A stretch of DNA of 64,000 nt from Delphinus delphis (Eukaryota; Chordata; Mammalia; Artiodactyla; Delphinidae): contig NC_082687.1 in NCBI RefSeq assembly GCF_949987515.2, positions 123,919,838-123,983,837 of the forward strand. The letters are read 5' to 3'. Numbering within the stretch: the stretch's first letter is position 1; every line of letters starts with the position of its first letter. The position numbers and the translations under genes were made by a program. The notes under the pieces were generated by a model. It was not told the origin of the DNA and searched no databases. It was given only the letters and a program-made list of their open reading frames with translations. Positions 10,741 through 22,747 of the stretch are shown here, piece by piece.

Positions 10741-11660
10741 AGAAATAATCCTAGAGTAGGCCAGTTGAGTTTCACTAATTTTCCCAAAATGTATTGAGAG
10801 AAACAAGATCTGTTTCTAAGAGCAATTACTTAAGATGTTCCTCAAAAATATTTCATGAGCAAATAACTTCACATTATATCAACTGTTTTGGAAATCCACA
10901 GTGAATTAGAATATCTGGGAAGTCACACATTGATAATAATGATGAATAAAAATTCTGTTTTTTTTTTTTTAAACTAACAGTTTCCTCAAATTTACTTTAC
11001 CACAGAATGCTCTTCCTTAAACCTGTCATGAGACACCAATTGTGCCGTGGAGATTGTGACTGATAGAGGACATGGGCAATGCTACTCAATGAGAATGTCA
11101 TACACTTGAAATTATACAAATGTCATACATTATGAAAACTTGACTTTGTAAAGAGTATTTCTCAAGTCTCTTTAACTTTTCCCTAAATCCTGTAATAAGA
11201 CACAGGTAAGTGTCAACCATAGTTAACCAAATGTCTGATTGACAGAATTCCTAACCCATATGCAACGTAAAACAAAACACCTCAACTTGGATATTTAGGA
11301 AAAGATTAGGTGAAATAAGTGAAGGTGTGCATTTATTAATATTTGATTTGAGTATTAAGCTATTATGGGGTGATATTAAATCAGTTAAATAGAAGTCACT
11401 AAATAACATTTGAAGTGACACATAACAAAATATTACACTTCAGGGAGAACTGCAAGCATGGATTTAATTTAAATCTTAACTAGCTATACAGATTCAGATC
11501 CAAGTAAAAGAATTTCTTAGTCAATTTTGCCATTTTACATAACTGTGCTACATTCCATGAGAATTATAAAGAGATAAATTTTCAAACATTAAGTACACAT
11601 CCAGATCATTAAATACCTAAAAAGGAAAACTATGCATTGACTAGATTACAAATATGATAC
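10741..11660. other. No gene seen
   Basis: AT-rich, with no convincing frame and no recognised repeat beyond an 11-base T run near 10960. Confidence 0.5.
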
Positions 11661-11663
11661 AAA

Positions 11664-11693
11664 TTATATATATATATATATATATATGTTATA

Positions 11694-11736
<43 letters not shown>
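11664..11736 (+). repeat. Compound (TA)n-(CA)n microsatellite
   Basis: A TA run at about 11664-11687, a short spacer, then a CA run at about 11694-11736, more than 40 bp long. It is the longest pure dinucleotide array in the window and a likely polymorphic marker. Confidence 0.95.
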
Positions 11737-11738
<2 letters not shown>

Positions 11739-11879
11739 AGTAAATCGCAAGTCTCCCAACTCTTCTATGGTATAAGCAGTAGAAGGATTAGAAGAAAGCA
11801 ATCTGAAAACTGTAATGCAATAACTTCTTTAAAAACAAATACTTTTAAATTATACTTTCTCCTAAAGCAATCTATGCCT

Positions 11880-12420
11880 AAGTAGGATTGCTTACTCAGG
11901 ACCTACTATGTTCTGGGCACTAGAGAAGGAAAGACAGAAAGATACAAAATACAGAATTTGATATAATACTCTAATTGACAAGTTCAAAAATGGATGAATA
12001 AACACCCTATAATGTGAAATATAAGAGAATCATTTGAAACAACTGCACAGGTGCACAGAGGTAGACGTCACTATGGTAGACTACGGAGGTAGAGAAGCTG
12101 CACAGGCATTGATATTTGAAGTGGGAGTTGAAGGCTGAGGACCCAAGTGAACAGAAGCTTTGAAGTGTAGTGATATTAGAAAGGAATTCTTTGTAGAGAG
12201 ACTATCATTCCAGGAAAGATGGAAACAAAGATGGAACAAAGATCTGTGACAAATTCAGGGAACAGAAAGTGGTTGTGTGTGGCTAAAGTAGGTGAAACAC
12301 CAGGGGATGAGGCTGCAAACACAGGATGGAGCCAGCTAAGAAAGAATGTGCCAGGCGAAGGAGATCTATATAGAGAAGCTAAGGACACTTTGTTTATAAC
12401 CAATCAACTGCCCTTTCTTG
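11880..12420 (+). repeat. Ancient mammalian repeat, probable
   Basis: 'acctactatgttctgggcactagagaagg' and later 'ggtagagaagctgcacaggcattgatatttgaagtgggagttgaaggctgagga' resemble the old L2-era repeats also seen at 2770 and 56440. Divergence is high. Both strands have open frames of about 75-100 codons here; they run through repeat-like sequence and have no family resemblance. Confidence 0.35.
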
Positions 12421-13580
12421 GTAACACTACTAGAATGTTTCAGAGATCTGGGAATTTCAGATTTAGGTTGATGCTACTTTCCCAGATATCTCCTCTGTTT
12501 TTCTTTCCACCCTAGCATTATCCAAAATCTATTATAGATGATATGGAATAGGTGTCACATCCTTTCTATGCTTTTCAGTCATCAGAAATATCTTAACATC
12601 ACTCTGAATAGTGTATTGAACTTTTGCCTTCCCTGAAAGATTAGAAAATCGAATTCTTTTTTAAAAGAAGTACAGTAATTGTCATCAAAGTCTAATACTT
12701 CAATGTTAATAGCTAATAGGTTGCAGGAAAAAGAAAATAATACCTCTTTCTTCATTTAGATTTTAGAAGTCAATTCTTGGGTTTTAGGAATGGAAAAGTT
12801 AGCCTGTATCATTTTGTCAAGCTTATTTAAGGCTCTTGAAAAAGCTATAAATGTCTTTAATTCCTCCTGAAATTTTCTTACTTAGCTGCAATGATACACA
12901 GTCTTAGACTTTTATATTTTAACTATTGCTAGATTCAGTTCGTCCCTGCTACTTTAAATTTTACCAAGTCTTTTGGGGCTAGATCTGGCTAAAGTCCCAT
13001 AAAATGTCTTTACATGTATTTGCATTACTCTTTCACAGCTTTATATTAAGTTCTGCTCCTTTAAATCTGGGCAGGGAGACTGAATTCTAAGAAACATGGG
13101 GACAACTGTATGAATCTGGCATGACGTTAACAAGCAAACCAAGCTAGTCCCAGTTCCTCAAGTGGCAATATCTCTTCAGCTCAATAGCACAGGGCCTAGC
13201 TTAGGTCTTTGGCCTCAGAATCCTGTCCAATATATGAATAACTCAGACAGACATTCATGTGTACTCATTTTAATAAAGCAACTAAAATTAGAAGAAAAAA
13301 AATAACAGCTTTGTAATGGAAGATGATATAAAGCATCCTGTATCATGTGATTACTGATACTGACATGCAGATTTTGTTTTATATGGTATCTGGTCTTACA
13401 CATATCATGAAATTCAAATGCTGTGCTCATTCTTTGCAAATATAGTGTGTAATTACATAATGGGCTTTGCTTGTTTTGAATTAACTAGAATTTTGCATTG
13501 AATATTTTAAAGAGAAACTGAAAAATTAAAAGCAAATAAAATTCAGAAGCTTTATACATTTGCATTTAGTCATTCACCAT
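12421..13580. other. No gene seen
   Basis: Apparently unique AT-rich sequence without coding features. Confidence 0.5.
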
Positions 13581-13586
13581 GATGGA

Positions 13587-13600
13587 TGACTCATGACTCA
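13587..13600. promoter_or_regulatory. Two abutting AP-1 (TRE) motifs
   Basis: tgactcatgactca is two perfect TGACTCA heptamers back to back, followed by 'tgag'. TGACTCA is the binding site of Fos/Jun dimers. Two copies without a spacer are uncommon by chance but could not be bound simultaneously by two full dimers. Whether the site is active cannot be told from the sequence. Confidence 0.4.
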
Positions 13601-13853
13601 TGAGATATTTTAAAATACAAAACACTATAAGCCACACTGGTAAAAGGTACACTTCTCAGGTTGTTTCTCAGATTACTATTCCTTTTCTATAAATGTGAAA
13701 ATAACTTGGGGTAATCTCTCTAAGAGAGCTTCAAATATTAAAATCTATCCTACAATTATTCAGTTTTGATAACTAATTATCATGCTCTCATGCTAGAGTA
13801 ATTTTTGCCTCACTGATCAGAGAATAAGTGAGACCTCAACAGCAATAATCTCT

Positions 13854-13925
13854 ATATTCATATATATATGAATATATATATATGAATATATACACACAGA
13901 TATATATTATATATACATATATACA
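13854..13925. repeat. Palindromic AT-rich repeat
   Basis: Positions 13854-13875 form a perfect 22-bp palindrome (atattca + tatatata + tgaatat). The motif 'tgaatatata' recurs, followed by TA/CA-rich sequence. Such sequence can extrude as a cruciform. Confidence 0.8.
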
Positions 13926-14780
13926 ATATTCAACACACATATGAGAGCCACTATGTATAGATATCAGACAGATTTATAATACCTGTAGATTCAAGTTTGT
14001 TTTTCTGAGACTCTGCTTTTTGTTTTACAGTGTGTTTACCTCTTATCACTGAGGGTTGATGAGATCCAGTGCAGGAGACAGAAGTGGGAGAGGACTATGG
14101 AAGAGAATTGGCTGCTGCCTTCCCTGCATTCTCAGGATTACTATAATAGCAAGGTTCTTTGGGTAAATTAGTGAAGGGGCCTGGTTTAGAGTCAATAGAC
14201 TTATATTGGAGAACTGCTTTTACCACTGACAAATTGTGTAATGCTGAGGAAATTTAATAGCCTCCTTGATCTTTATTTATTGCTTGAGAAATAAAGCATT
14301 TCTATAAGAGTCTATTGAAAATAATGCCTCCTAGTCACATGTTATATTGTTTTGATTATTGAAGCTTGGTACTATTTTCTGAGACAATAATTTCAGAGAG
14401 AACAGTTACCTTACTTTTAAAATTCTTCTGTTGAATCATCAAAAGCCAGAATTTTACCAAAATGCTGTGCTAGTCATATAAATTTCTCAGGCTATGAACT
14501 GCATATGAGTGTACAGCTGAAGACAAGTACAATAGGTGGAGTTCAGTTTCCTGCTACTTGGGAGGTGACATAACTGCGATTCAAGTGTTCTGGGTGGCCT
14601 TGTCTTACTCCATAGACTATTCTGTTTAACTATCAGGAAGTACAGTTGACAGACTTTTATTGAGTATTTAAAATAAACAGTGCACTGGCCTGAAGACTGA
14701 AATTTTCACAAGATCTACTATCATTCACTTGAAGAATTTATAATATTTCTAACAGAAAACTCTATACAAATCTGGAAAAG
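13926..14780. other. No gene seen
   Basis: No recognised gene. Around 14170-14290 there is weak MIR-like text ('ctgacaaattgtgtaatgctgaggaaatttaatagcctccttgatcttta'). Confidence 0.45.
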
Positions 14781-14784
14781 GTAG

Positions 14785-14950
14785 ACTTCCATGCATCCAT
14801 TCATTGAAATTATTTGTTCAGCAAATATTTCTTGAGGATCTTTCATATACCTGGCATGTGGAAAATAAAAATGAGAAAGAGAAAAGAGAGAAAGACATGT
14901 CCCTCTCCTCAAGAACATGGAGTTTCATGGGAAAGCTAGCAGGTAATGTA
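14785..14950 (-). repeat. L2-type 3' end, probable
   Basis: 'atccattcattgaaattatttgttcagcaaatatttcttgaggatctttcatatacctggcatgtgg' corresponds to the antisense of an L2-style 3' end (tcattcaacaaatatttattgag...cctggca). Ancient and short. Confidence 0.5.
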
Positions 14951-17249
14951 ACAAATATAGACTAGCAAGAAGAGGCATTTTCAACAGAGTAATTATTTAG
15001 ATAAGGACTGGATCCGTGAGGTCTCTTCCAATTCCAAGGTACACCCCTATTTGAATTACAGTTCAATGTTACTTCAGAATTTCTTATCCAAATTCCAAAT
15101 TAAGTTTACGGTAAGCTGATGTACCCCCTCACGTGGCTCTCTACATAGAGAAAAAGTAGTAACGAAAACAAAGACATGACTTTGAATCACTTTATGTTTC
15201 TTATGCCTTGAAGTATGAATTTCTCTTTCTAGTTTCAAAATTAGTTTCATTATTTTTCTGATTATAAAAGTAATACATACACAAATATAAGTATTTCAAT
15301 CTATTAAAATTTCAATACTCAAAATATTTCAGTATAAATACATTGAAAAATGAAAAGAAAAATAGCTGTCATCCATATGTCTAGTACCTAGAAACAATCA
15401 CTGTGCATATTTTATATATATCCTTTCAGTCATACACACATACACACATGCCCCCCACACATTGCTAAATTGGAATGACTGTGTTATTTGGCCTAGACCT
15501 AAGGTACATGAGGGAGGGCAGAACTGCATGTTTGTAAGAAAAATATAGTAAAATTTCTCTGTCTTCCCTCTCCAAACCTGCTTATTAACACCATATTAAG
15601 AAAAGTTACAAAAGGGAAAAGTACCAATTTTTTTCTCTCACCCCCAACATGTATGAAAGTTGTTGGGGGGGGGGGCGGGTTTAACACTAATCTCAAGAGT
15701 AATACTACACATAACATGGTCCTGTTTACTGGGCAACTGATCATAATTTTATTTGGCCCCTTTTTATTTCTAGTCCAGCAAAAATTGCATAGATTTCTGG
15801 CAGATATCTGTGGTCAGCAAGTTTATACAGAAATATTTTGTTTTATGATCTGAAATAAATATATTTGACACATTTATTAAGCATGTAACCCCTTATCCCT
15901 TTTGGAAAGAGTCTAGGTTTAAACAAAAAGGATCAAAGTAAAACAGTGAAAAATGTATATCTCACTGGTCAATGTCAATGAATAAAAGAGAGTTTCCAGT
16001 AATTTCCCAAAGCAGGCCTGACCAACGACTGTGTCCGCTCTTTCAAAAGATCCATATTGAAATAACAATATTACAAATGAGTCTACTGTTGTCATTTGCT
16101 AGTGATGCACAAATGTAAAGGAGAAAAACAGATTAATGTTTTATAAAAACTGAACTTGAAAGAAACCTCAGCAGCATGAATTTAACCTGAACATCCTGGA
16201 GGTCAGACAAGCAGGAGAGAGAAAATAAAGAATTATTATTGCCCAGATGTTTTTTTCCAACCACAAATAGGCTTTAAGGTATATAGACCAGGACTTTAAT
16301 CCCTATCAGCCCAAAATACAATGAGGTACAATTTTTCCAAGTAAACATGTAAAGCACATTAAAAGGTACCAATTATTTTTGTGAGGAATCTTTAATGATA
16401 TACTTCCAGAAATATGTGTGTATACACACACACACACACATATAATAAACACACAAAAACAAGATAAATTATAACCTTCTCACAATGTTTTGGAATAAAC
16501 TATCAGATTGAAATGGACTTTTGGAATAGAACCAACTGAAAGGTATAATCATAATTATCAGGATTAGCACATTATTAGTTATAAGGCTAGAGTAATCAAC
16601 TTGTTACAAATGAGAGCTATAGTTAGTCTGACTAATTCAGCAACAAGACCAGATCTTTCAGCACAATCATTGATCCAAAGACAAGGTTCAATACAAGGTC
16701 TGGAAACATGAGATTTATCTGAGAGGAACCTGATCAAAATGAAAATATTGCATTGAGAATACATGCAGAGCACAAATGTAGGTAATTTAACCCCAAAATC
16801 CAGAGGCTAAGGAAATCCAGTAGAGAAAGGAGCAACAGATATGAAACAAAGCTACTTTGGGGAATGAGTAAATAAATTTATATTAAATTATGGGACACTA
16901 AGAAAATTCAGAGTTGGTTTGAAAGCTCACATTCTACCATCAAGGATAGAATAAAGGTCCTGAAAAGAGCTGTTGCAAAATGAGATGGAACAATAACCCA
17001 GAAAAAGGAACACATAACCCAACACATAACCAATGGGGCTATCAAATGTTGAGTTGTTTATAAGAGGTAGGTTGATATTACTAAGTACACATGTATAAAT
17101 TATGATTGTTAAATGGTTAAATGATCTAACATTTTTAAATGCCTCGGCAAACTAAAATCAATCATGAAATCACACTAAAAATTAATTGAGTACATATATT
17201 TACATATCTGGGTATCAACAGTTTTTACACTAAAAAAATACACAAGGTT
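14951..17249. other. No gene seen; minor simple repeats
   Basis: Contains an 11-base G run at 15665-15675 and a short CA array at about 16427-16442. Otherwise AT-rich sequence without a recognised gene or clear repeat. Confidence 0.5.
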
Positions 17250-17372
17250 GGGTTTAGCAGATACAAACTACTATATATAAAATAGATAAACAACAAAGTC
17301 CTACTTGTATAACACAGGGAACTATATTCAATATCTTTTACTAAACTATAATGGAAAAGAAAAAATATACAA
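17250..17372 (+). mobile_element. L1 3'-UTR fragment
   Basis: 'actactatatataaaatagataaacaacaaagtcctact', 'tataacacagggaactatattcaatatct' and 'aaactataatggaaaag' match the 3' UTR of cetartiodactyl L1 elements. The flanks 'aatacacaaggttggg' and 'aatatacaaggtgtat' may be a degraded target-site duplication, which would make this a very short insertion. The usual terminal AATAAA part is missing. Confidence 0.75.
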
Positions 17373-18980
17373 GGTGTATTTGTGTTCTTAGATTCATCCA
17401 GACAAGTTCCTGCTGAAACGTTTCCAAGGCACTAACCTTCTCTCTTACTACCTCTAATGTCCAATTCTTCTCAGACATTGTTTCTCAGATCCCTAAAATT
17501 TATCATCAAGCATCCAGAAATGACCACACTACAGTGAACTGATTTCAACATCATTCTTCAGATATCATCATGATATATTTCCAGACTATTCCGCTAGGGG
17601 AGGGGAAGCAGTCATAACACATAAAACTTTCAATCCTAAACTAGTTAGTTAGTAGCTTAGTTTGTCTCAAAAGCCTTCTCAAAAAGTCCACGACTGGTAA
17701 GACATTTCCTAAATTACTCCCCTTAAATATGGGTTTAAATTGCAATAGAATCTTATATAATGAAATATCAGAAAAATAAACGAAAGAAGTCAAGAGACAC
17801 AGTACACTGTTTTGGAGATGTTAATGCACTTCTGTGCCTTTATCTCTGATTATGACATTATCCAGAAGTACCAAGGATTATACAGATTGCCAACTTTTTA
17901 AATGCTACGCCCTAGTGCAAAGGAAATGTGTTTTCCATACAAAACCACTATATTCAGATACACTGAGCCACATTTCCAGATACCCTTTACCGGCCCTACA
18001 CTTTGGCTTAGTACTAAAACAAAATTTACTTAGAGGCCCCACAAATAATAGCCCTCCAGTGTCCAATTATTGCTTTACAATTCAAGGAAACATCTACTTA
18101 TGAAAAGGCACTGGGCCAATCGCAAGTTCAAGTAATAGCCTTTGAAAATTCAGTCCTATATTTTGTTAGTTTTCCTATAAAAACATTCAGCAGGACACTA
18201 TATATGTGTTTAAAAGTTGCACTGTTGTGTGCCAAAAAAATAAGTTTTAGCCACCTAAAACTCAGTGTCAATACTTCTAATATGTGTATGTGTATACACA
18301 ATCATATATATATATATTGTGTGTATATATATATCATTGTATATAAACATACACACAGTGATAACTAACTGATAATGAGTTCTTGGAAGATGTGTTAAAA
18401 TGAAACCTATGGACCTGGCTTCTAGCTCCTGACAAATGGAAAAATAGCTTGAGTTGCTGCCTCTCTCCTTAAAAATTAATCACAGAGAAATGTAAATGAA
18501 TCAAAGGCATGAAGGCAGCATGGATTTGAGGAACAAATAAGAAAAACTGTGAGTATCCATCTGAAAAGGAAAGTCTAATTTTGAATTTGAAGGGATAAAT
18601 GCATGCAGTTAACAGCATGGCCCAAAAAATAGTGTCAAAGAAGAAATAAACATATCAATACAATCACAGGCATTTAATAAACCACTCATTAAATGGCAGA
18701 ACAAGCAGGCAATAAATAAGTTATATAGAATAGTTAAATAACATGATTAGTATACTTGATCTAGTTGACAGACAACCCAATAAATGTAAATGTTCTTTTC
18801 AAATGCATATAGATTTATAACATATTTCCCCGTAAGCTGAGTCATAATGCAAATCTCAAAAAAAACTCAGTATACTTAAATCACACAGAATATGCTCTCT
18901 AAACACCATGGAGTTCAACTAGGAAACAAAAGAAAATCAGAAAATCCTGTACATGTGGAAATTAAGGAAGGCAGTTCTTA
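17373..18980. other. No gene seen
   Basis: Mostly unique AT-rich sequence. At about 18288-18345 a TA/TG-rich stretch contains inverted arms (gtatacacaat ... attgtgtgtat) able to fold into a hairpin. Confidence 0.5.
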
Positions 18981-18984
18981 AAGT

Positions 18985-20270
18985 AGAAGCTTAGATTATT
19001 GATTTGAGGTCTTGTTCTATTTTAACTGCATCCCACAAATTTTGATATGTTCAATTTTCATTTTCTGTTTAATATATATATTTTTTGTTTATTTCTCCTG
19101 AGACTTCCTCTTTGACCTATACGTTATTTAGATATGTACCTTTTTAATCTCCAAATATCCAGGAAGTTTTCAGATATGTTTCTGTTACTGATTTCTAATC
19201 AAATTTTATTAACATAGCTTTGTATCCTTTTCATTCTTTTATATTTAAGATTTGTTTTATAGCACAGAATATTACCTATCTTGGTGAAAATTCTACGTGC
19301 ATTTAAGAATAGTGTTTTCTGTTTTGTTGGGTGTGTATTGGTCTATAAATATTAATTACATCAGTTGATTGATAGTGTTATTCAAGTCCTCTATATGCTT
19401 ACTAATTTTCTATATACTTGTTCTATCAATTAATGATGGTGGAATGCTGAAGTCTCTAACTGTACATTTGTCAATTTTTTTTCAGTTTTATCTTTTCTTT
19501 TAGTATATTTTGAAGCTCTGTTGTTAGGTGCAAACCACTTAAGACTGCTATGTCTTCTTGGAAAATTGACCCCTTTATCATTATACAGTGACCCTATTTA
19601 TCCCTGACAATATGTTTTGTTCTAAAATCTATTTTATCTAATATTAAAATAAGTACACCAGTTTTACTTTGACTAGGGCTTACATGGTGCAATCTTTTGC
19701 CATCCTTTCAACTTTTATCCTATCTATATCTTCACATTTAAAGATGATTTCTTGTGGATATTATATAGTCTGATCTCTTCTTATTTTAATACAATCTGAC
19801 AATCTATCTTTTAATAGGTATGTTTAGGCCATTAACATTTAATATCATTATTGACATAGTTGGTTAAGATCTACCATGTTGAGAGTTGTATTCTATTTGT
19901 TCCATCTGGCTTTTTTTTTCCTTTATTTTCTGTTTTCCTTTTGGACTGATTGAGCAATATATATGATTCCATTTTATCACCTCTATTGACTTATCATTCT
20001 CTTTAAGAAAATTTAGTGGCTGACTTCACTTTTAAATAATATTTATACTGCTTCTCAAGTAGTGTAAAGATGTAAAGAAATTTTAAACCTTTGTTATAGA
20101 GCACGCCTGTAGCAGTAAATTCTATTAGTATCTGTCTGAAAATATCTCCCCTATCCTCATTTCTAAAAGATATTTTCCCTGGGCATAGAATTCTGACTTG
20201 ACAGTATACATATATTGTTTCCTTTCAGCGTTTTATAAATGTTACTTCATTGCCTTCTAACTTAGAGGTC
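18985..20270 (-). mobile_element. Old L1 fragment: ORF1 end through ORF2 endonuclease
   Basis: Read on the minus strand, this is old L1. The segment at 20215-20270 is the antisense of the ORF1 C-terminal region ('gccttctaac...', 'cgttttataaatg'). 19000-19870 is the antisense of the ORF2 endonuclease domain. Recognisable landmarks include 'tttgaagctctgttgttaggtgc', 'atgtcttcttgg...attgacccctttatcattat' and 'gatagtgttattcaagtcctctatat'. It is diverged with many stops. It directly adjoins an L1 piece in the opposite orientation. Confidence 0.8.
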
Positions 20271-20289
20271 TTTTGGGGAAAAGAAGGTC

Positions 20290-21320
20290 ATGTATTTTAA
20301 ATAAGACATGGATCAATGGCCCAATGACTGAGTATTTAGTTGATGATGTATGAAAACTGGCTTACTGTATGGAGAAAACAAAACTGGATTTCTATCCCAC
20401 TTCAAAGAAAAAAGGATACACCCCAAAGAATCAAAGATCAAATTGTGAAAGATAATTCTATGAAGTTATTAGAGGTTAACAAAAGGTTACAGAGATGAAA
20501 AGCTCATGGCTTCTACAGCATCTAATGGAGGCTCTGTGTCAATAAAAGGATATGATGGAGAAAGTTAATAGACTAATTGTTTATTATCCACAGAAAACAC
20601 CTGCAATATTTATTACCAACAAAGGTCTAATATCTAGAATATACAAAGAACTCTTGCTAATCCACAGTGAAAATACAAGTCAAAATAAGAAAAAAATGGG
20701 CAAATGATGTGAACAAGCATTTCACAGGAGGAAAGACTCAAAGGATGGTCACTAAGACAAAGACATAATTTGAACTTCTTATAGTGAAAAGTACTAGAAA
20801 ACTGGATAATGCAAGTGTTGCTGGGGAAGTGGAAATACAAAAAAATCTCATAAAATGCTTGTGGGAGTTTATGGCCCACAATGACATGGACCAGCCATTC
20901 CAGAAAGTAATGTGACAGTTTTAAGTTAAATTCAGTGTAGGTACACGCGATGATCTAGATAAAGTCATATCCTGGATGTATATCCCAGAGCAATTCTTGC
21001 CTAACTATGAAAAAGTATATATGAATGCTCATCCCAGTGTTGTTTTTAGTAGAAGCAACTTGAATGCAATCCAGGTGTTCTTCACTGGGAGGAGTGGACA
21101 ATAAAATGTGGCACATGAACGTGACATAATACTGTGCAGCAGTTAGAAAAAGACTAGATCTAAACACAGATACATTAATAGATCTTTAAAAAATGGAGCT
21201 GGGTGGAAAAGAAATAGGATGAGTTTATAACAATAACAATTATGTAAATTAAATGTATGTGCACATAAAACAAAACATATGCAAATCAATTATGTATATC
21301 AAGTGTACCAGAATGATTAC
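20290..21320 (+). mobile_element. Old L1 fragment: ORF2 C-terminal part and 3' region
   Basis: Plus-strand L1-like text: 'aaaggtctaatatctagaatatacaaagaactc', 'atgggcaaatgatgtgaacaagcatttcacaggagg', 'atcctggatgtatatcccagag', 'tatgaatgctcatcccagtgttg', 'ggagtggacaataaaatgtgg'. These correspond to the ORF2 C-terminal region. Divergence marks an old subfamily. There is no continuous frame. Confidence 0.75.
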
Positions 21321-21329
21321 TAATGGTGG

Positions 21330-21670
21330 GAGAGGAATGTAAGGGGAAGGATTAGATGAGAAGGCAGGAAGGAGAAAAGGAAGAAAGGATGGGTTGAAGG
21401 AAAGGGGGAAACAAGGGAAGGCCTTGCATAAATCTCTAATAACAATGTCCTAAGAACTTGAGATTATGATTAATCAAACACTCCATCACAAGTTCCAAAA
21501 TAAGTATCTATGAGTCCTTCTATTAATTTAAGTAGGTCTGTAGGTAAATAAGAGGTAGATCAATACATGTACTGGTAGGTAGGTAGGTAGATAAGAGAGA
21601 AAGAGAGGAGGGAGGGGTGGGTTGATGGAAGATTGATTGATGGATGGTAGGAAGGAAGGAAGAAAAACAC
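21330..21670 (+). repeat. Purine-rich and tetranucleotide repeats
   Basis: G/A-rich sequence at 21325-21420, then a GGTA array at about 21573-21590, a GAGGGAGG patch, GATT/GATG repeats and GGAA repeats up to 21662. Low-complexity sequence that gives a spurious Ser/Pro/Thr-rich frame on the minus strand. Confidence 0.85.
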
Positions 21671-22102
21671 ATACCAGGAGATAAAAAGGAGACAAAACCT
21701 TCCTTGAAATTATATGCCCAAGTTAAAGGGAAAACGTAGTAAAACTTATTTTTTGAGGTATAAAGCATAGTAAAACTTGATGAATTGTGTCACTTATTGA
21801 CATTTCTAAAATGTAAAATTTATTTGAAATATACATTCATTTAGAGCACTATGGGATAATTTCTCTCTAAAGGCTCAAGAATGCGTTTTTCAAGTAGGAG
21901 GTAAATTTCCTCCTTTATAACATTCCCATATTCCACCCTGCGTTCCACAAACTAACTCTTGAACAACTGGCTACAGCTTTTATCTACAAGTTGCTAGCAT
22001 AAACCCTTCCTGGGACAAATACCAGTCCTTCAAAGAACAGCTTGACAATGTACATTTTGTAAACAAAAGAAAAACACTAAGTAATTCAACAAGTTGTATT
22101 TA
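21671..22102. other. No gene seen
   Basis: Apparently unique sequence without coding features. Confidence 0.5.
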
Positions 22103-22453
22103 GGGGACTTCCCTGGTGGCACAGTGGTTAAGAATCTGCCTGCCAATGCAAGGGACACGGGTTCGAGCCCTGCCCGGAAGATCCCACATGGCGCAGAGCA
22201 ACTAAGCCCATGCACCACAACTACTGAGCCTGTGCTCTAGAGCCCATGAGCCACAACTAATGAGCCCATGTGCTGCAACTACTGAAGCGTGCTCACCTAG
22301 AGGCCATTCTCTGCAACAAGAGAAGCCACCGCAATGAGAAGCCGGTGCACCACAATGAAGAGTAGCCCCCACTCACCGCAACTAGAGAAAGCCCATATGC
22401 AGCAACAAAGACCCAACAAAGCCAAAAATAAAATAAATTTATTTAAAAAAATT
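22103..22453 (+). mobile_element. CHR-type tRNA-derived SINE, long form
   Basis: Begins 'ggggacttccctggtggcac' and contains a tRNA-like B-box region ('gggttcgagccc'), then the long CHR body with repeated 'gcaactac...' units, and ends in an A/T-rich tail. The flanks aagttgtattta (22091-22102) and aacttgtatcta (22454-22465) look like a diverged 12-bp target-site duplication. The long body fits the older CHR-1-like form shared across cetaceans and ruminant relatives. It moves only with L1 enzymes supplied in trans. Confidence 0.9.
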
Positions 22454-22520
22454 AACTTGTATCTACACATGTTGCCTCAAGTGACCCTTCCAATGGCCTA
22501 CCAAAATAGAAAGGCTTTAT

Positions 22521-22735
22521 TTATTTATTTATTTATTTATTTTGCGGTACGCGGGCCTCTCACTGTTGTGGCCTCTCCCGTTGCCGAGCACAGGCTCCAG
22601 ACGCGCAGGCTCAACGGCCATGGCTCACGGGCCCAGCTGCTCCGCGGCACGTGGGATCTTCCCCGACCGGGGCACAAACCCGTGTCCCCTGCATCGGCAG
22701 GTGGACTCTCAACCACTGCGCCACCAGGGAAGCCC
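22521..22735 (-). mobile_element. CHR-type SINE, short (cetacean) form
   Basis: Antisense copy ending 'ccaccagggaagccc', with 'gcggtacgcgggcctctcac' at the other end and an (AAAT)n tail read as TTTA repeats at 22521-22541. Flanking gaaaggctttat (22509-22520) and gaaagcctttat (22736-22747) form a 12-bp target-site duplication with one mismatch. Overlapping open frames on the plus strand are antisense SINE, not genes. Confidence 0.93.
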
Positions 22736-22747
22736 GAAAGCCTTTAT

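Noticed and set aside
22103..22180. Functional tRNA gene
   Set aside because: The tRNA-like A and B boxes belong to the head of a CHR SINE; the body and tail that follow are SINE, and no mature tRNA cloverleaf is evident.
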